Part shown: in pieces, positions 1-8,557 of the stretch
How the letters are laid out: every line of letters starts with the position of its first letter
How positions within the stretch are numbered: position 1 is the first letter of the stretch
From: Candidatus Hydrogenedens sp.
GTDB taxonomy: Bacteria; Hydrogenedentota; Hydrogenedentia; Hydrogenedentales; JAEUWI01
Length of the DNA: 64,000 nucleotides
NCBI GenBank assembly: GCA_016125095.1
Contig: WGMK01000014.1
Coordinates: 186,001 to 250,000, forward strand
Reading direction: 5' to 3'
The notes under the pieces: generated by a model
The model's database searches: none
Seen by the model: only the letters and a program-made list of their open reading frames with translations
What the model was told of the DNA's origin: nothing
Translations under genes and position numbers: made by a program

Positions 1-50
1 GCCTGCCGAGACCATGGGATACCTGCCTGGCCCGCGCGCTTAGCGCGGCC
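1..50 (+). promoter_or_regulatory. possible 3' part of a ribosomal protein L10 leader
   Basis: The window opens with a CCTGCCGAGACC stretch that resembles the conserved 3' side of the L10 (rplJ) mRNA leader, where L10 or the L10-L12 complex binds its own transcript. The 5' part of the leader lies outside the window, so the fold cannot be checked here. Its place just upstream of rplJ fits. This is recognition of a short motif plus context and remains tentative. Confidence 0.3.
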
Positions 51-67
51 GTTTAAAAGGTGTGTAT

Positions 68-110
68 CTGTCCCGTGTCGCCCGGAAGGCCGACACGGGA
101 CAGTTTTTTT
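68..110 (+). terminator. intrinsic terminator or attenuator upstream of rplJ
   Basis: A perfect 13-bp stem (68-80 with 91-103, 10-nt loop) is followed directly by seven T residues (104-110). It sits 27 nt before the rplJ start. It either ends an upstream unit or acts as an attenuator within the L10 leader. Readthrough or a promoter between it and rplJ would be needed, and no good promoter fits in that gap, which favours attenuation. Confidence 0.75.
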
Positions 111-137
111 GTCTCATCCGAGAGGAGGTGAACGCAC

Positions 138-668
138 TTGCCAACCGCAGAAAAAATCGCGACCGTAGCCGAGATCAAGGCGCGGCTCGAAGAGAGCGAA
201 ATCGCTATCGCCACGCAGTATGTGGGCATCAACGTGGAAAACGTCACGGCGCTCCGCAAGAAGCTGCGCGAAGCCGGCTGCGAGTACAAGGTGTACAAAA
301 ACAACCTGACCCGCCTGGCGCTCCGCGAGCTCGACCTGGAAGGCGCCGCCGACTACATGGAGGGGCCGACCGCCTGGGCCTTCTCGAAGGACCCGGTAGC
401 CCCCGCCAAGGTGCTGAAGGAATTCGCCGAGACCGTGAAGTTCGTCAACGTGCGCGGCGGCGTGCTGAGCGGCAGCGTGGTAAGCGACGCGCAGGTGAAG
501 GCTCTGGCCGACCTGCCCTCGCGCGAACAGCTGCTCGCGCAGGTGGTGGGAACCATCGCAGCGCCGCTGCAGAACCTGCTCGGCGCCCTCAATGGCGTGC
601 CGCGCAACCTGGTCAACGTTATCGACCAGATCCGCAAGCAGAAGGAAGAGGGCGGCGCCGCGGCCTAG
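138..668 (+). CDS. rplJ: 50S ribosomal protein L10
   Basis: This encodes ribosomal protein L10 (176 aa), which anchors L7/L12 dimers to the large subunit stalk. The N-terminus has the family pattern of a helix followed by the AIATQYVGINVENVTALRKK region, and the Ala/Glu-rich C-terminal helix that binds L12 is present. The start is TTG at 138, chosen because a strong Shine-Dalgarno (GGAGG, 124-128) lies at the right distance and no in-frame ATG is nearby. rplL follows 69 nt later without a terminator, so the two are co-transcribed. Regulation is probably through the leader hairpin upstream. Identification is secure. Confidence 0.97.
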   Translation: MPTAEKIATVAEIKARLEESEIAIATQYVGINVENVTALRKKLREAGCEYKVYKNNLTRLALRELDLEGAADYMEGPTAWAFSKDPVAPAKVLKEFAETVKFVNVRGGVLSGSVVSDAQVKALADLPSREQLLAQVVGTIAAPLQNLLGALNGVPRNLVNVIDQIRKQKEEGGAAA

Positions 669-737
669 GGCCCGGTCCGTATGCTTTAGAACACCCCCGG
701 GATTCGAACCCGAGACCGAAACAAAGGAAATGGAACA

Positions 738-1133
738 ATGTCCGACAAGCTGAATGGAATTATCGATAGCATCGCCGAACTGTCGGTGCTGGAACTGAGT
801 GAACTGGTGAAGGCCCTCGAGGACAAGTTCGGCGTGACCGCTGCTGCCCCGATGGCCATGGGCATGATGCCGATGATGGGCGCTGGCGCCGGCGCGGCGG
901 CCGAAGAAGCCGGCCCGACCGCTTTCGACGTGATCCTGAAGGACCACGGTTCGCAGAAGATCCAGGTCATCAAGGTCGTGAAGGAAAGCGCCGGCCTGGG
1001 CCTGAAGGAAGCCAAGGCGCTCGTCGACTCACTGCCGGCCGCCGTGAAGGAAGGCGTCACGGAAGCCGAAGCCAACACGCTCAAGGAAGCCCTCGAGAGC
1101 GCCGGCGCGGTGGTCGAGCTCAAGGGCGTTTAA
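738..1133 (+). CDS. rplL: 50S ribosomal protein L7/L12
   Basis: This encodes L7/L12 (131 aa), the multicopy stalk protein that recruits and stimulates translational GTPases. The N-terminal dimerisation helices (about 1-35), an Ala/Gly/Met-rich flexible hinge (about 36-58) and the C-terminal globular domain with its VIKVVKE and [15 protein letters not shown] segments are all recognisable. An AAAGGAAA-type ribosome site precedes the ATG. A strong terminator follows, so the unit ends here rather than continuing into rpoB as in many bacteria. Confidence 0.97.
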   Translation: MSDKLNGIIDSIAELSVLELSELVKALEDKFGVTAAAPMAMGMMPMMGAGAGAAAEEAGPTAFDVILKDHGSQKIQVIKVVKESAGLGLKEAKALVDSLPAAVKEGVTEAEANTLKEALESAGAVVELKGV

Positions 1134-1162
1134 GTCCTTACCGCATCGCGATTCGTATTCAG

Positions 1163-1195
1163 CCGCCCGGGCCTGCGCCCGGGCGGTTTTTTGTT
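1163..1195 (+). terminator. rplJL intrinsic terminator
   Basis: A perfect 10-bp GC stem (1163-1172 with 1177-1186, loop CTGC) is followed by six T residues, then GTTT. It lies 30 nt after the rplL stop and is a textbook rho-independent terminator. Confidence 0.92.
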
Positions 1196-1210
1196 TATCG
1201 CCGCCACGGC

Positions 1211-1239
1211 TTGACCCCGCGCCCCTCCGCCGACAGAAT
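1211..1239 (+). promoter_or_regulatory. candidate sigma70-type promoter
   Basis: TTGACC (1211-1216) and CAGAAT (1234-1239) are separated by 17 bp, between the rplL terminator and the heparinase-like gene at 1277. The spacing is ideal and the -10 box is a fair match. Confidence 0.45.
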
Positions 1240-1276
1240 GGGTCCGGGCATCCCGATTCGCCGGAAGGAGGTATCC

Positions 1277-3142
1277 ATGTTCCGATTCGCAGCTGTTGTG
1301 CCGCTGCTCCTGACCCTATTGACCGCCGCGTGCGCAGGCGCCGAGGGGAACGAAGCGCTCGAAGCGCGGCCGGCGCAGCCGATTCCGGCGCATCCCCGGC
1401 TGCTGCTGGGCGAAGGCGGCTTTGGCGCGGTGCAGGCGAAGCTGGACGCCGACCCCGCGCTACAGGCCGTGTGGGAGTTCATTCGCAAAGAGGCCGACGC
1501 CGTGCTCGACGCGGCGCCGGTGGAGCGCATCAAGACCGGCAAGCGGCTGCTGAGCGTTTCGCGCACCTGCCTGCAGCGGGTGGGCTACCTGGCGCTGGCG
1601 CACGGCCTGACCGGCAACGAGGCCTACGCCCGCCGTGCTGAGCAGGAGATGCTGGCTGCGTCGGCCTTTGAGGACTGGAACCCCAGCCACTTTCTCGATG
1701 TGGCCGAAATGACGGCCGCGCTGGGCATCGGCTACGACTGGCTGTACGATGCCCTGACGCCCGGGGCGCGCGATACCATCCGGGCGGCCATCCTGTCGAA
1801 GGGACTCGAGACTTCTTTTCCCGGCGGCGGCTGGGTGCGTACCGACAACAACTGGAACCAGGTCTGCCACGGCGGCCTGGTGCTGGGCGCGCTGGCCGTG
1901 ATGGAAGACGCGCCGGAGATCGCGAAGCAGACCATCGAGCGCGCCATCGAGTACGTGCCGATTGCCATGAAGGAATACGAGCCCGACGGCGTGTATCCCG
2001 AAGGCCCGACCTACTGGGCCTATGGCACCACGTACAACGTGCTGCTCATCGCGGCGCTCGAGTCGGCCCTCGGCAGCGCCTTCGGCCTCGATGCACACGC
2101 AGGCTTCATGGCCTCGCCCGAGTTTTACCTGCACGCCACGGGGCCGCAGCGCACGTTCTTCAATTTCTCCGACTGTGGCCTGAACGCGAAGATTACCCCG
2201 GCGATGTTCTGGTTCGCCAAGCGGCTGAACAATCCCTCGTTGCTGTGGTTCGAACGGCAGGTGCTGGAAGCGGGCGACGTGGATCGCGACCGCATGCTGC
2301 CCTTCCTGCTTGCCTGGGCGTCCGACCTCGACGCGGTGACAGCGCCCGGCGCGCGCAATTGGCAGGGCGATGGCCGCACACCCGTTGCGCTGATGCGCAG
2401 CGGCTGGGACGACACTGCCACGTTTGCCGGCATCAAGGGCGGCTCGCCGGGCAGCAACCACGCGCACATGGACATCGGCTCCTTCGTGCTCGACCGCGGC
2501 GGCGTGCGGTGGGTCGAGGACCTCGGCATGCAGGACTACAACAGCCTCGAGACGGCGGGCGTCGATCTCTGGAACCGCAAACAGGACAGTCAGCGGTGGG
2601 ACGTGTTCCGCATCAGTAACCTCAGCCACAGCACCCTCGTGGTCGACGGCCAGAAGCAGGTGGTGAAGGGCCACGCACCCATCGTGCGGTTCTCCGGCGA
2701 GACCGACGCGCCCTTCGCCCTCGTCGATCTGGGTCCCGTGTACGAAGGCCAGCTCGCCGCCGCCGAACGCGGACTCGCGCTCCGCGGCGATCGCGTTGTC
2801 GTGCAGGACGAGATTACCGCGCCCGACCATGCCGTAACGGTCCGCTGGGGCCTGGTCACCCGGGCCGAGGCCGCGGTGGATGCGGAGCACCCCGGCACGG
2901 CGACGCTCGAACAGAAAGGGCAGACCCTGACCGTGCAGGTTCAAGAGCCCGCGGACGCCCGAATCGCGATTCTCGACCTCGAGCATCCGCCCCACGATTA
3001 CGACGCGCCGAATCCCGGTGTGCGGATGGTGACCTTCGAAATCACGCTCGAACCCGGCGCGCAGGCCACGCTCGCAGTCACGCTCGACACCGCCGATGCG
3101 GCCGGCGCCGAATGGACGCCCGCGCCGCTTTCAGCGTGGTGA
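1277..3142 (+). CDS. heparinase II/III-like polysaccharide lyase family protein
   Basis: This is probably an exported polysaccharide-degrading enzyme (621 aa). The N-terminus is a signal peptide with a lipoprotein-like end (LLTAACAG), though the residue at -3 is not typical. An alpha/alpha toroid (about 40-370) contains AHPRLLLGE, DNNWNQVCHGG and PEGPTYWAYGT, which are hallmarks of alginate/heparinoid lyases of the heparinase II/III group. A beta-sandwich domain follows with NHAHMDIGSFVLDRGG, the family signature holding a catalytic-site His. The start is ATG at 1277, just after a strong GGAAGGAGGT site; an upstream in-frame ATG lacks one. The substrate cannot be read from the sequence. Confidence 0.85.
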   Translation: MFRFAAVVPLLLTLLTAACAGAEGNEALEARPAQPIPAHPRLLLGEGGFGAVQAKLDADPALQAVWEFIRKEADAVLDAAPVERIKTGKRLLSVSRTCLQRVGYLALAHGLTGNEAYARRAEQEMLAASAFEDWNPSHFLDVAEMTAALGIGYDWLYDALTPGARDTIRAAILSKGLETSFPGGGWVRTDNNWNQVCHGGLVLGALAVMEDAPEIAKQTIERAIEYVPIAMKEYEPDGVYPEGPTYWAYGTTYNVLLIAALESALGSAFGLDAHAGFMASPEFYLHATGPQRTFFNFSDCGLNAKITPAMFWFAKRLNNPSLLWFERQVLEAGDVDRDRMLPFLLAWASDLDAVTAPGARNWQGDGRTPVALMRSGWDDTATFAGIKGGSPGSNHAHMDIGSFVLDRGGVRWVEDLGMQDYNSLETAGVDLWNRKQDSQRWDVFRISNLSHSTLVVDGQKQVVKGHAPIVRFSGETDAPFALVDLGPVYEGQLAAAERGLALRGDRVVVQDEITAPDHAVTVRWGLVTRAEAAVDAEHPGTATLEQKGQTLTVQVQEPADARIAILDLEHPPHDYDAPNPGVRMVTFEITLEPGAQATLAVTLDTADAAGAEWTPAPLSAW

Positions 3143-3180
3143 TTTCGCGAATCCGCACTTACGAGCGTCTCGATTTCCTG

Positions 3181-3189
3181 TGGTATACT
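3181..3189 (+). promoter_or_regulatory. candidate extended -10 promoter
   Basis: TGGTATACT gives an extended -10 element (TG-N-TATACT) 42 nt before the ATG at 3231. No clear -35 box is seen, as is common for extended -10 promoters. Confidence 0.4.
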
Positions 3190-3230
3190 CCGCGGGTTTT
3201 CGTGCGTGTTCCTACTGCGGAGTTATCGCA

Positions 3231-4559
3231 ATGACGAACGAGGAAGCGAAAGAGCTCTACACTGCCGCGACCGCCAAGCTGAAGGCGGGCGATGCCGTGG
3301 GGGCGCTGGCCCTGCTGGACGAGCTTGATGCGGCGCGGCCGAATTCGCGTCAGGTGACCTATCACCGGGGGCTCTGCCTGGCACGGCTCGACCGGATTGT
3401 GGAGGCGGACGACTGCCTCGCGAAGCTGCGCGGCAAGCTGGAGGCGGACAAGCTGGCCGACCTCGAGGCGGCCATCAGCGCCAAGCGCGCGATGGCCAAG
3501 AGCGCCGATTCCGCCGTTTCATCGACGCCCCCGCCGGCGCCTGCACGAACCGCGGCCCAGCAGAATGTCTTCGCCGTCGAGTCCACCTTTCCCGTGAGCA
3601 CGACCGAGGCCACCGTGACCGGTCACGTGGAGTCCGGGTTGTTCCACACCGGCGATACCGTCACGATCACGACCGACTCCGGCAAGCCGGTGCTGGCGCC
3701 CATTCGGCGCATCGGCACGGCGGACGCCCCGCTGAAGCTCGTGCGCGAGGGCCAGAAGGCGGTGTTGCTGCTCGAGGTCGAGCCGCACTATGTCCGCACC
3801 GGTGGCAAGCTGATTTCGCAGGCGCAGGAGGATGCCTACGCCAAGACGATGATGGTGGACACCGCCGGGGGCGCGCCGAAGCCGGCCGAAGAGGCCGGCG
3901 GCGACTTGATGAAAATCGAGCGAGAGATTAAGGCGGGCCGCTACGACGAGGCGCTTGAGGCGCTCGAGCCGTATCTGGTGGTGAACGACAACAGCAAGGC
4001 GGCGCACCGGCTCATGGCGCGCGTCTATCTCGATTCCAGCGACCACCGCGACACGGCCAAGGCGCTCAAGCACATCCAGCGCGCGTACGAACTGGGCGGC
4101 GCGAACGACCCGGCGGTCATCGATACGCTGGCGGCGGCGATGGGCGAAAACGGCGAGGGCGACCACGGCCTGCGGTTTCTCGAGCGTCAGGCCGAAAACG
4201 TGACCGACCCCACGGCCCGCGCCGCGATTGCCAACCGCGTGCTGGAATACCGCCAGCGCTACAAGCTGGGCCACGTGTGGGAGTTCAGCGATTCCTATGG
4301 GGACGTCGTGTTCGAGACCAAGGACCTGGCGGAGGCCGCGGCCGCGCTCAAGCGCAACACCATCCCGCGCGACGGCAAGGTGCGGCGCGACCGGGTGGGC
4401 GAATGGCGCGACATCGAAACGGCGCTCGCGGGGCAAAGCGCCGAGATAGCGGCCATCTTCAAGCCCGCGCCCGCGGCAGGCGGCGTGCCCGTGCTCGCCG
4501 TGGCGGCGGTGCTCGCGGTGCTGGCCCTGGCCGCCGCGGCCTTTTTCCTGATGCGCTGA
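3231..4559 (+). CDS. tail-anchored TPR protein with EF-Tu domain 2-like barrel
   Basis: This 442-aa protein has no signal peptide but ends in a hydrophobic segment (about 419-440) followed by a single Arg, so it is likely anchored in the inner membrane with its body in the cytoplasm. TPR-like helices occupy about 1-95 and 225-345. Residues 111-197 read like domain 2 of translation factors (FPVSTTEATVTGHVESG, HTGDTVTI, EGQKAVLLLE), a small beta-barrel. Residues 349-401 resemble a GYF-type domain (VWEFSDSYGDVVFETKDL, then EW). The ATG at 3231 is preceded by a GCGGAG site; an earlier in-frame ATG at 3096 would overlap the lyase gene. The function is unknown. Confidence 0.8.
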   Translation: MTNEEAKELYTAATAKLKAGDAVGALALLDELDAARPNSRQVTYHRGLCLARLDRIVEADDCLAKLRGKLEADKLADLEAAISAKRAMAKSADSAVSSTPPPAPARTAAQQNVFAVESTFPVSTTEATVTGHVESGLFHTGDTVTITTDSGKPVLAPIRRIGTADAPLKLVREGQKAVLLLEVEPHYVRTGGKLISQAQEDAYAKTMMVDTAGGAPKPAEEAGGDLMKIEREIKAGRYDEALEALEPYLVVNDNSKAAHRLMARVYLDSSDHRDTAKALKHIQRAYELGGANDPAVIDTLAAAMGENGEGDHGLRFLERQAENVTDPTARAAIANRVLEYRQRYKLGHVWEFSDSYGDVVFETKDLAEAAAALKRNTIPRDGKVRRDRVGEWRDIETALAGQSAEIAAIFKPAPAAGGVPVLAVAAVLAVLALAAAAFFLMR

Positions 4560-4660
4560 TTCCGCGCAACCTTTGGCCGGATTGCCGGGTCTAGGGGAGT
4601 GATCCCCGACCGGCCGCTCCGCCGCTTTCCCAAATGATTCACGGCAAAGGTAGATTCTCC

Positions 4661-6958
4661 ATGCGTATTCCCCGTTCGCTCACGCGCGTTGTACTCGCCC
4701 TGCTTCTGCTAATCGCCATCGCCACGGCCTGGTGCGGTTCGCTGCCCCTTCGGGCGCTGCCGCTCGACGCGCCCCCCACGGCGTTCTCTGGCGAGCGCGC
4801 GCTCGCGCTCAGCCACCGCTTCGCCATCGAGCCGAGACCGCGCGGGGGCGAGGCGGCCGCCCGCGGCCGCGACTTCATCGTCCGCACGCTGCAGGAATAC
4901 GGCGTCGAGGTCGAGATTCAGCGCGACCCGGTCAACCACGGCATGAGCGTGTCTTTCGTGGAAAACGTGCTCGGCCGCATCAAGGGCACGGATAGCACGC
5001 AGACCTTCGGCATGACCGCGCACTACGATTCGGTGGCCTGGGGACCGGGCGCGGCCGACGACGGCGCGGGCGTGGTGGTGATGCTCGAGGCCGCGCGCGC
5101 GCTGAAGTGCGGCCCGCCGCTCAAGCACGACGTCGTGTTTGTCTTCACCGGCGACGAGGAGGGCGGCGGCAACGGCTCGGTGAAGAGCCTGTCGCATCCC
5201 TGGCTGAAAGACCTCAACGTGATGCTCGGGCTCGAGGGCCGCGGCGACTGGGGCACGGCCTTCATGTTCGAGACCAGCGAGGGCAACCTGCCGCTGATGT
5301 ACGAACTGCAGAAATCCGGCGCGCCCTCGGTGTCCAATTCGATCATGTACCAGGTGCACCACCAGACGCCGAACACGACCGACTTCACGCACATGGCGAA
5401 GAACGGCGCGCTGGGCTACAACGTGGCCTTTGTGGGCGGGCTGGGTTATTACCACACGGCGAACGACAAGCCCGACCACGTGAGCCCCCGCACCCTGCAG
5501 CACCAGGGCGAATACGCGATGGCGCTGGTGCGGCACTACGACGACGGCGGCCCCAAGATCGAGAAGGGGGAGGACGCCGTATTCTTTAACACGCTCGGCC
5601 ACCGGCTCGTGGTGTACCCCGCCAGCTACTCGCGCATGTTCGCGATTATCGCGGGCGTGCTGGCGCTCATCGCCTTCGGCGTCGGCTTCTACACGCGGCA
5701 GCTGCGCATCGTAGCCATGCTGGGCAGCCTCGTGCTGACGGCTGTAACCGTCGCGCTCACGCTCGGCGTTGGCACGGGGCTCATCTGGCTTAGCTACAAG
5801 ATTTTCTACGTGTACGTCATGTACAACGCGGTCTATTACCACATCGCCTTCATGCTTTTTGGTGCGGGCGTGTTCGTGCTGCTGCTGCATGCCGGCCGCC
5901 GCTGGCTTACGCCGGAGAACCTGCAGGGCGCGTTACTGCTCGTGCTTCTGTGTGCGGTCATCGGCATGGAAGCGAAGCTGCCCATCGCCAGCTACTCCGT
6001 GGCCTGGCCGCTCATCTTCGGCGCCATCGGCCAGATCGTTGCGTGCGCCATGCGCAAGGCCGGCCTGCCCCCGGGTGCCGCCGTGCTGGCGCAATCGGTC
6101 AGCGCACTGCCCATCATCTTCTTCCTGGTGCCCGGCATGGGCGCGCTCTACCACATGGGCGGCTCGCTGTCGCCTTCGGGCAATGCCGTGCTGCTGGTCA
6201 TGCTGTGGGCCGCGCTGGCGCCCGCCCTGTGGCTGATTCTGGGCCACGCCGGCAATCGCGTGGCACAGGTCTGCCTGGCGCTGTTCGTGGTGGTGTTCCT
6301 CGCCGGATGGGCCATGCAGCGCTACACCGCCGAGAAGCCCAAGATGAACAGCCTCTCCTACGCGTTGAATCTCGACACCAACGAGGCGCGCTGGATTACC
6401 ACGGATGCCAAGCCCGACGCCTGGGTGAGCCAGTTCATTCCGGCGGACCAGGCCACGACGAACGAATACGACGCGGTGCTTCCGGGCCGGCACGAGCGCT
6501 ACTTGAACGCGCCCGCGCCCCTCATCCCCGCGCCCCGGGCATTCTTCACCGTACTGGAAGACAATACCGCCGACGGCCGCCGCTCGGTGGCGCTTGAATA
6601 CCGCTGCATCCCCGATTCCGGCGAAGTCCGTTTCGATCTCGTGTCGCCGCATACGGTGCTCGCAGCATCGGTGGACGGCATGGGTGACGTCGTGGCCGAC
6701 ATGAGCGGCTGGCACCTGAGCGTGGGGTATCCGCCCTACGACAAGCGCATCGTGCTGCGCCTCACCGTCGATCCCGCCGTTACGGAGCCGCTGCGTCTGC
6801 GCGTTTCGGAGGACATCTTCACCCTGCCCGAACTCACCACCCTCGGCTACCGGCCGCGGCCCGACTGGATGATTCCCAAGCCCAACACCCTCGACTGGTG
6901 GGAATCGAATCACCAGGAATCGCACCACACCTACATCACGAAGACCTATTCGTTTTAG
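4661..6958 (+). CDS. membrane-bound M28 family zinc peptidase
   Basis: This 765-aa protein is an aminopeptidase-type metallopeptidase with a polytopic membrane part, arranged like ERMP1/Fxna proteins. An N-terminal membrane anchor (8-28) is followed by the M28 domain. Predicted zinc ligands and acid/base residues are H121 (TAHYDS), D133/D134, E166/E167 (TGDEEGGG), E192 and H265 (YYHTANDKPDH). About eight or nine hydrophobic helices follow (about 325-560), then a soluble C-terminal beta-rich domain. The ATG at 4661 has a better ribosome site than the in-frame ATG at 4634. The metal site is intact, so it is probably active outside the inner membrane; the substrate is unknown. Confidence 0.87.
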   Translation: MRIPRSLTRVVLALLLLIAIATAWCGSLPLRALPLDAPPTAFSGERALALSHRFAIEPRPRGGEAAARGRDFIVRTLQEYGVEVEIQRDPVNHGMSVSFVENVLGRIKGTDSTQTFGMTAHYDSVAWGPGAADDGAGVVVMLEAARALKCGPPLKHDVVFVFTGDEEGGGNGSVKSLSHPWLKDLNVMLGLEGRGDWGTAFMFETSEGNLPLMYELQKSGAPSVSNSIMYQVHHQTPNTTDFTHMAKNGALGYNVAFVGGLGYYHTANDKPDHVSPRTLQHQGEYAMALVRHYDDGGPKIEKGEDAVFFNTLGHRLVVYPASYSRMFAIIAGVLALIAFGVGFYTRQLRIVAMLGSLVLTAVTVALTLGVGTGLIWLSYKIFYVYVMYNAVYYHIAFMLFGAGVFVLLLHAGRRWLTPENLQGALLLVLLCAVIGMEAKLPIASYSVAWPLIFGAIGQIVACAMRKAGLPPGAAVLAQSVSALPIIFFLVPGMGALYHMGGSLSPSGNAVLLVMLWAALAPALWLILGHAGNRVAQVCLALFVVVFLAGWAMQRYTAEKPKMNSLSYALNLDTNEARWITTDAKPDAWVSQFIPADQATTNEYDAVLPGRHERYLNAPAPLIPAPRAFFTVLEDNTADGRRSVALEYRCIPDSGEVRFDLVSPHTVLAASVDGMGDVVADMSGWHLSVGYPPYDKRIVLRLTVDPAVTEPLRLRVSEDIFTLPELTTLGYRPRPDWMIPKPNTLDWWESNHQESHHTYITKTYSF

Positions 6959-7003
6959 GGGGAAACGTCCCGGGAAGCTCGCGCCGCAGAGCGGCCGAAG
7001 ATG

Positions 7004-7028
7004 CGTTACACCGCGGAGCGGTGTAACG
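7004..7028. terminator. hairpin between convergent genes
   Basis: A perfect 11-bp inverted repeat (7004-7014 with 7018-7028, 3-nt loop) lies between the ends of the M28 peptidase gene and the DUF456 gene. It has no T tract but is well placed to end transcription from both sides. Confidence 0.5.
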
Positions 7029-7043
7029 AGGGACGGGGGAGAT

Positions 7044-7556
7044 TTAGAAGGTCGCCCAGGCGACCGCCAATATGGCGAGGCCGCAGGAGAACTTGGCGAT
7101 GATGCCGCCGATTTTTCCGACGAGCGCGCCGGTGCCGACCCAGAGGGCGCGGTTGAGGCCGGCGTCGTTCTGGAGGAATTCGTAGAGGGCGGCGGCCACG
7201 AAGGCGCCCGCGCAGGCGCCGACGAGCGTGCCGACGACCGGGAAGAGGGGGGTGCCCGCGATGGCGCCAAGGATACAGCCGACGAGCGCGGCGACCATGG
7301 CGCCGCGGCTGCCGCCGAAGCGGCTGGCACCGTAGCCCGCGAGCACGGTCTCGAGCACTTCGCCCAGCACGGCGAAGGCGAGCATGCCGCCGAGGCCCAG
7401 CAGGCCGAAGGGTACGAATCCGTAAAAGATCCACACGCCGGCCATCGCGCCGAAGATGAGCCAATTGCCGAAAAGGCCGACAAGGTTCAGTCCGAGCGAA
7501 ACCAGCACGACCAGCGCGACAACGGTCCAGACGAGTACGGCGAGTGTGGTAGCCAC
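7044..7556 (-). CDS. DUF456 family membrane protein
   Basis: This 170-aa integral membrane protein consists of Gly/Ala-rich hydrophobic helices. The GEVLETVLAGYGASRFGGSRGAM segment and the following glycine-rich helices match the DUF456 family, whose role is not known. The start is GTG at 7556, behind an AAAGGAAA ribosome site. It lies 76 nt downstream of the TIM-barrel gene on the same strand and may be the last gene of that unit. The family assignment rests on the pattern of the central motif. Confidence 0.75.
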   Translation of the reverse strand: MATTLAVLVWTVVALVVLVSLGLNLVGLFGNWLIFGAMAGVWIFYGFVPFGLLGLGGMLAFAVLGEVLETVLAGYGASRFGGSRGAMVAALVGCILGAIAGTPLFPVVGTLVGACAGAFVAAALYEFLQNDAGLNRALWVGTGALVGKIGGIIAKFSCGLAILAVAWATF

Positions 7557-7632
7557 GAGAAGTTTCCTTTAGCCGGGCGTTTCATGTAAGACGCCGGGCA
7601 GACTGGCAGGGTTTACACGCGGCGCGCGCGGA

Positions 7633-8544
7633 TTATTCGTAACCCGCCTTGCGTAGTTCGCGACGGACCCGTTTCACCGCCTCGGCCAGCTGCTCCACCT
7701 TCGAGGCGTCGTCGGCGCGATTGAACTCGCTGTTCTCGAAGTGGATGGAAACCGGCCCGGCGAATCCGTGTTCGCGGAAGATGGCGAAGAAGCCGCTGAG
7801 GTCGACCATGCCCTCGCCGAGTGTACACCAGCGCGGCCGGCCGCGCTCGAATTCGAAGTCTTTCACCGCCAGCATCTTCACGCGCGGGGCCAGGGCGCGC
7901 GCCGTAATCGGCCAGTCGCCATAGGGGCCTTCCACCGTGGCGTGCCCCACGTCGAAATTCGAGCCGAGGTGCGGCGAGTCGATTTCGTCCAGCACGCGCA
8001 GCAAATCCCACAGCGGCGCGCCGAAGTTATTGCTGCCGGAATGATTGTGGTACCCCGCCGTCATGTTGTACTGCCCGGCCAGTTCCGCCAGCGAACGGAG
8101 GTCCTGGGCGAAGCCCTCCGCCTCGGCAATCGGATCGCCCTCGCCGGAGTACTTGTGTCCGCCGATGCGGAAGTGGCCGATGCCCTGCTCCGACGCGGCC
8201 ATCAGGATCGTCTCCGCATCGGGGTCCTTGCCGCTCTTGAGGTTTGTCGTAATCATCGGCACCGACAGGCCCTGCGCCCGGAGCGCCTCGACCGCCTTCG
8301 GCAGGTTCTCCGCCACGTTCTCCGGCAGCACATGGCCACCCTCGCGCACGGTCAAGTCGATACCATCCAGTCCCACCTGCCGGCCCGTCGCAGCCAGTTG
8401 CGCGTAGTCCAGATGCTGGAAATGCTTCGAGAACACGCAGACTGCCGGCGCTCCAGCCGCCCTTGCGATGGGTGCCGTCCACGCCGAGGCGCACAGGGCC
8501 GCGCCGGTGGCCAGAAAGGATCTGCGCGTAAGTTGCGGGGCCAT
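7633..8544 (-). CDS. Tat-exported sugar phosphate isomerase/epimerase-like TIM-barrel protein
   Basis: This 303-aa protein belongs to the xylose isomerase-like/AP endonuclease 2 TIM-barrel superfamily. A twin-arginine signal (TRRSFLATGAAL) precedes the barrel. Metal-binding positions typical of the superfamily are visible in YHNHSG, NFDVGHA, the VKDFEF strand and HFENSEF. The gene follows the alpha/beta hydrolase gene by 13 nt and has a GAGGAGG ribosome site before its ATG. Exported members of this family are common in polymer-degrading Planctomycetes-like bacteria; the sugar acted on is not predictable. Confidence 0.85.
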   Translation of the reverse strand: MAPQLTRRSFLATGAALCASAWTAPIARAAGAPAVCVFSKHFQHLDYAQLAATGRQVGLDGIDLTVREGGHVLPENVAENLPKAVEALRAQGLSVPMITTNLKSGKDPDAETILMAASEQGIGHFRIGGHKYSGEGDPIAEAEGFAQDLRSLAELAGQYNMTAGYHNHSGSNNFGAPLWDLLRVLDEIDSPHLGSNFDVGHATVEGPYGDWPITARALAPRVKMLAVKDFEFERGRPRWCTLGEGMVDLSGFFAIFREHGFAGPVSIHFENSEFNRADDASKVEQLAEAVKRVRRELRKAGYE

Positions 8545-8557
8545 GGCAGCCTCCTCG

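Noticed and set aside
5933..7483. A 516-aa minus-strand frame across the M28 peptidase and DUF456 genes
   Set aside because: It is in the wrong frame for DUF456 and antisense to the peptidase; composition is Ser/Ala/Arg-rich shadow type.
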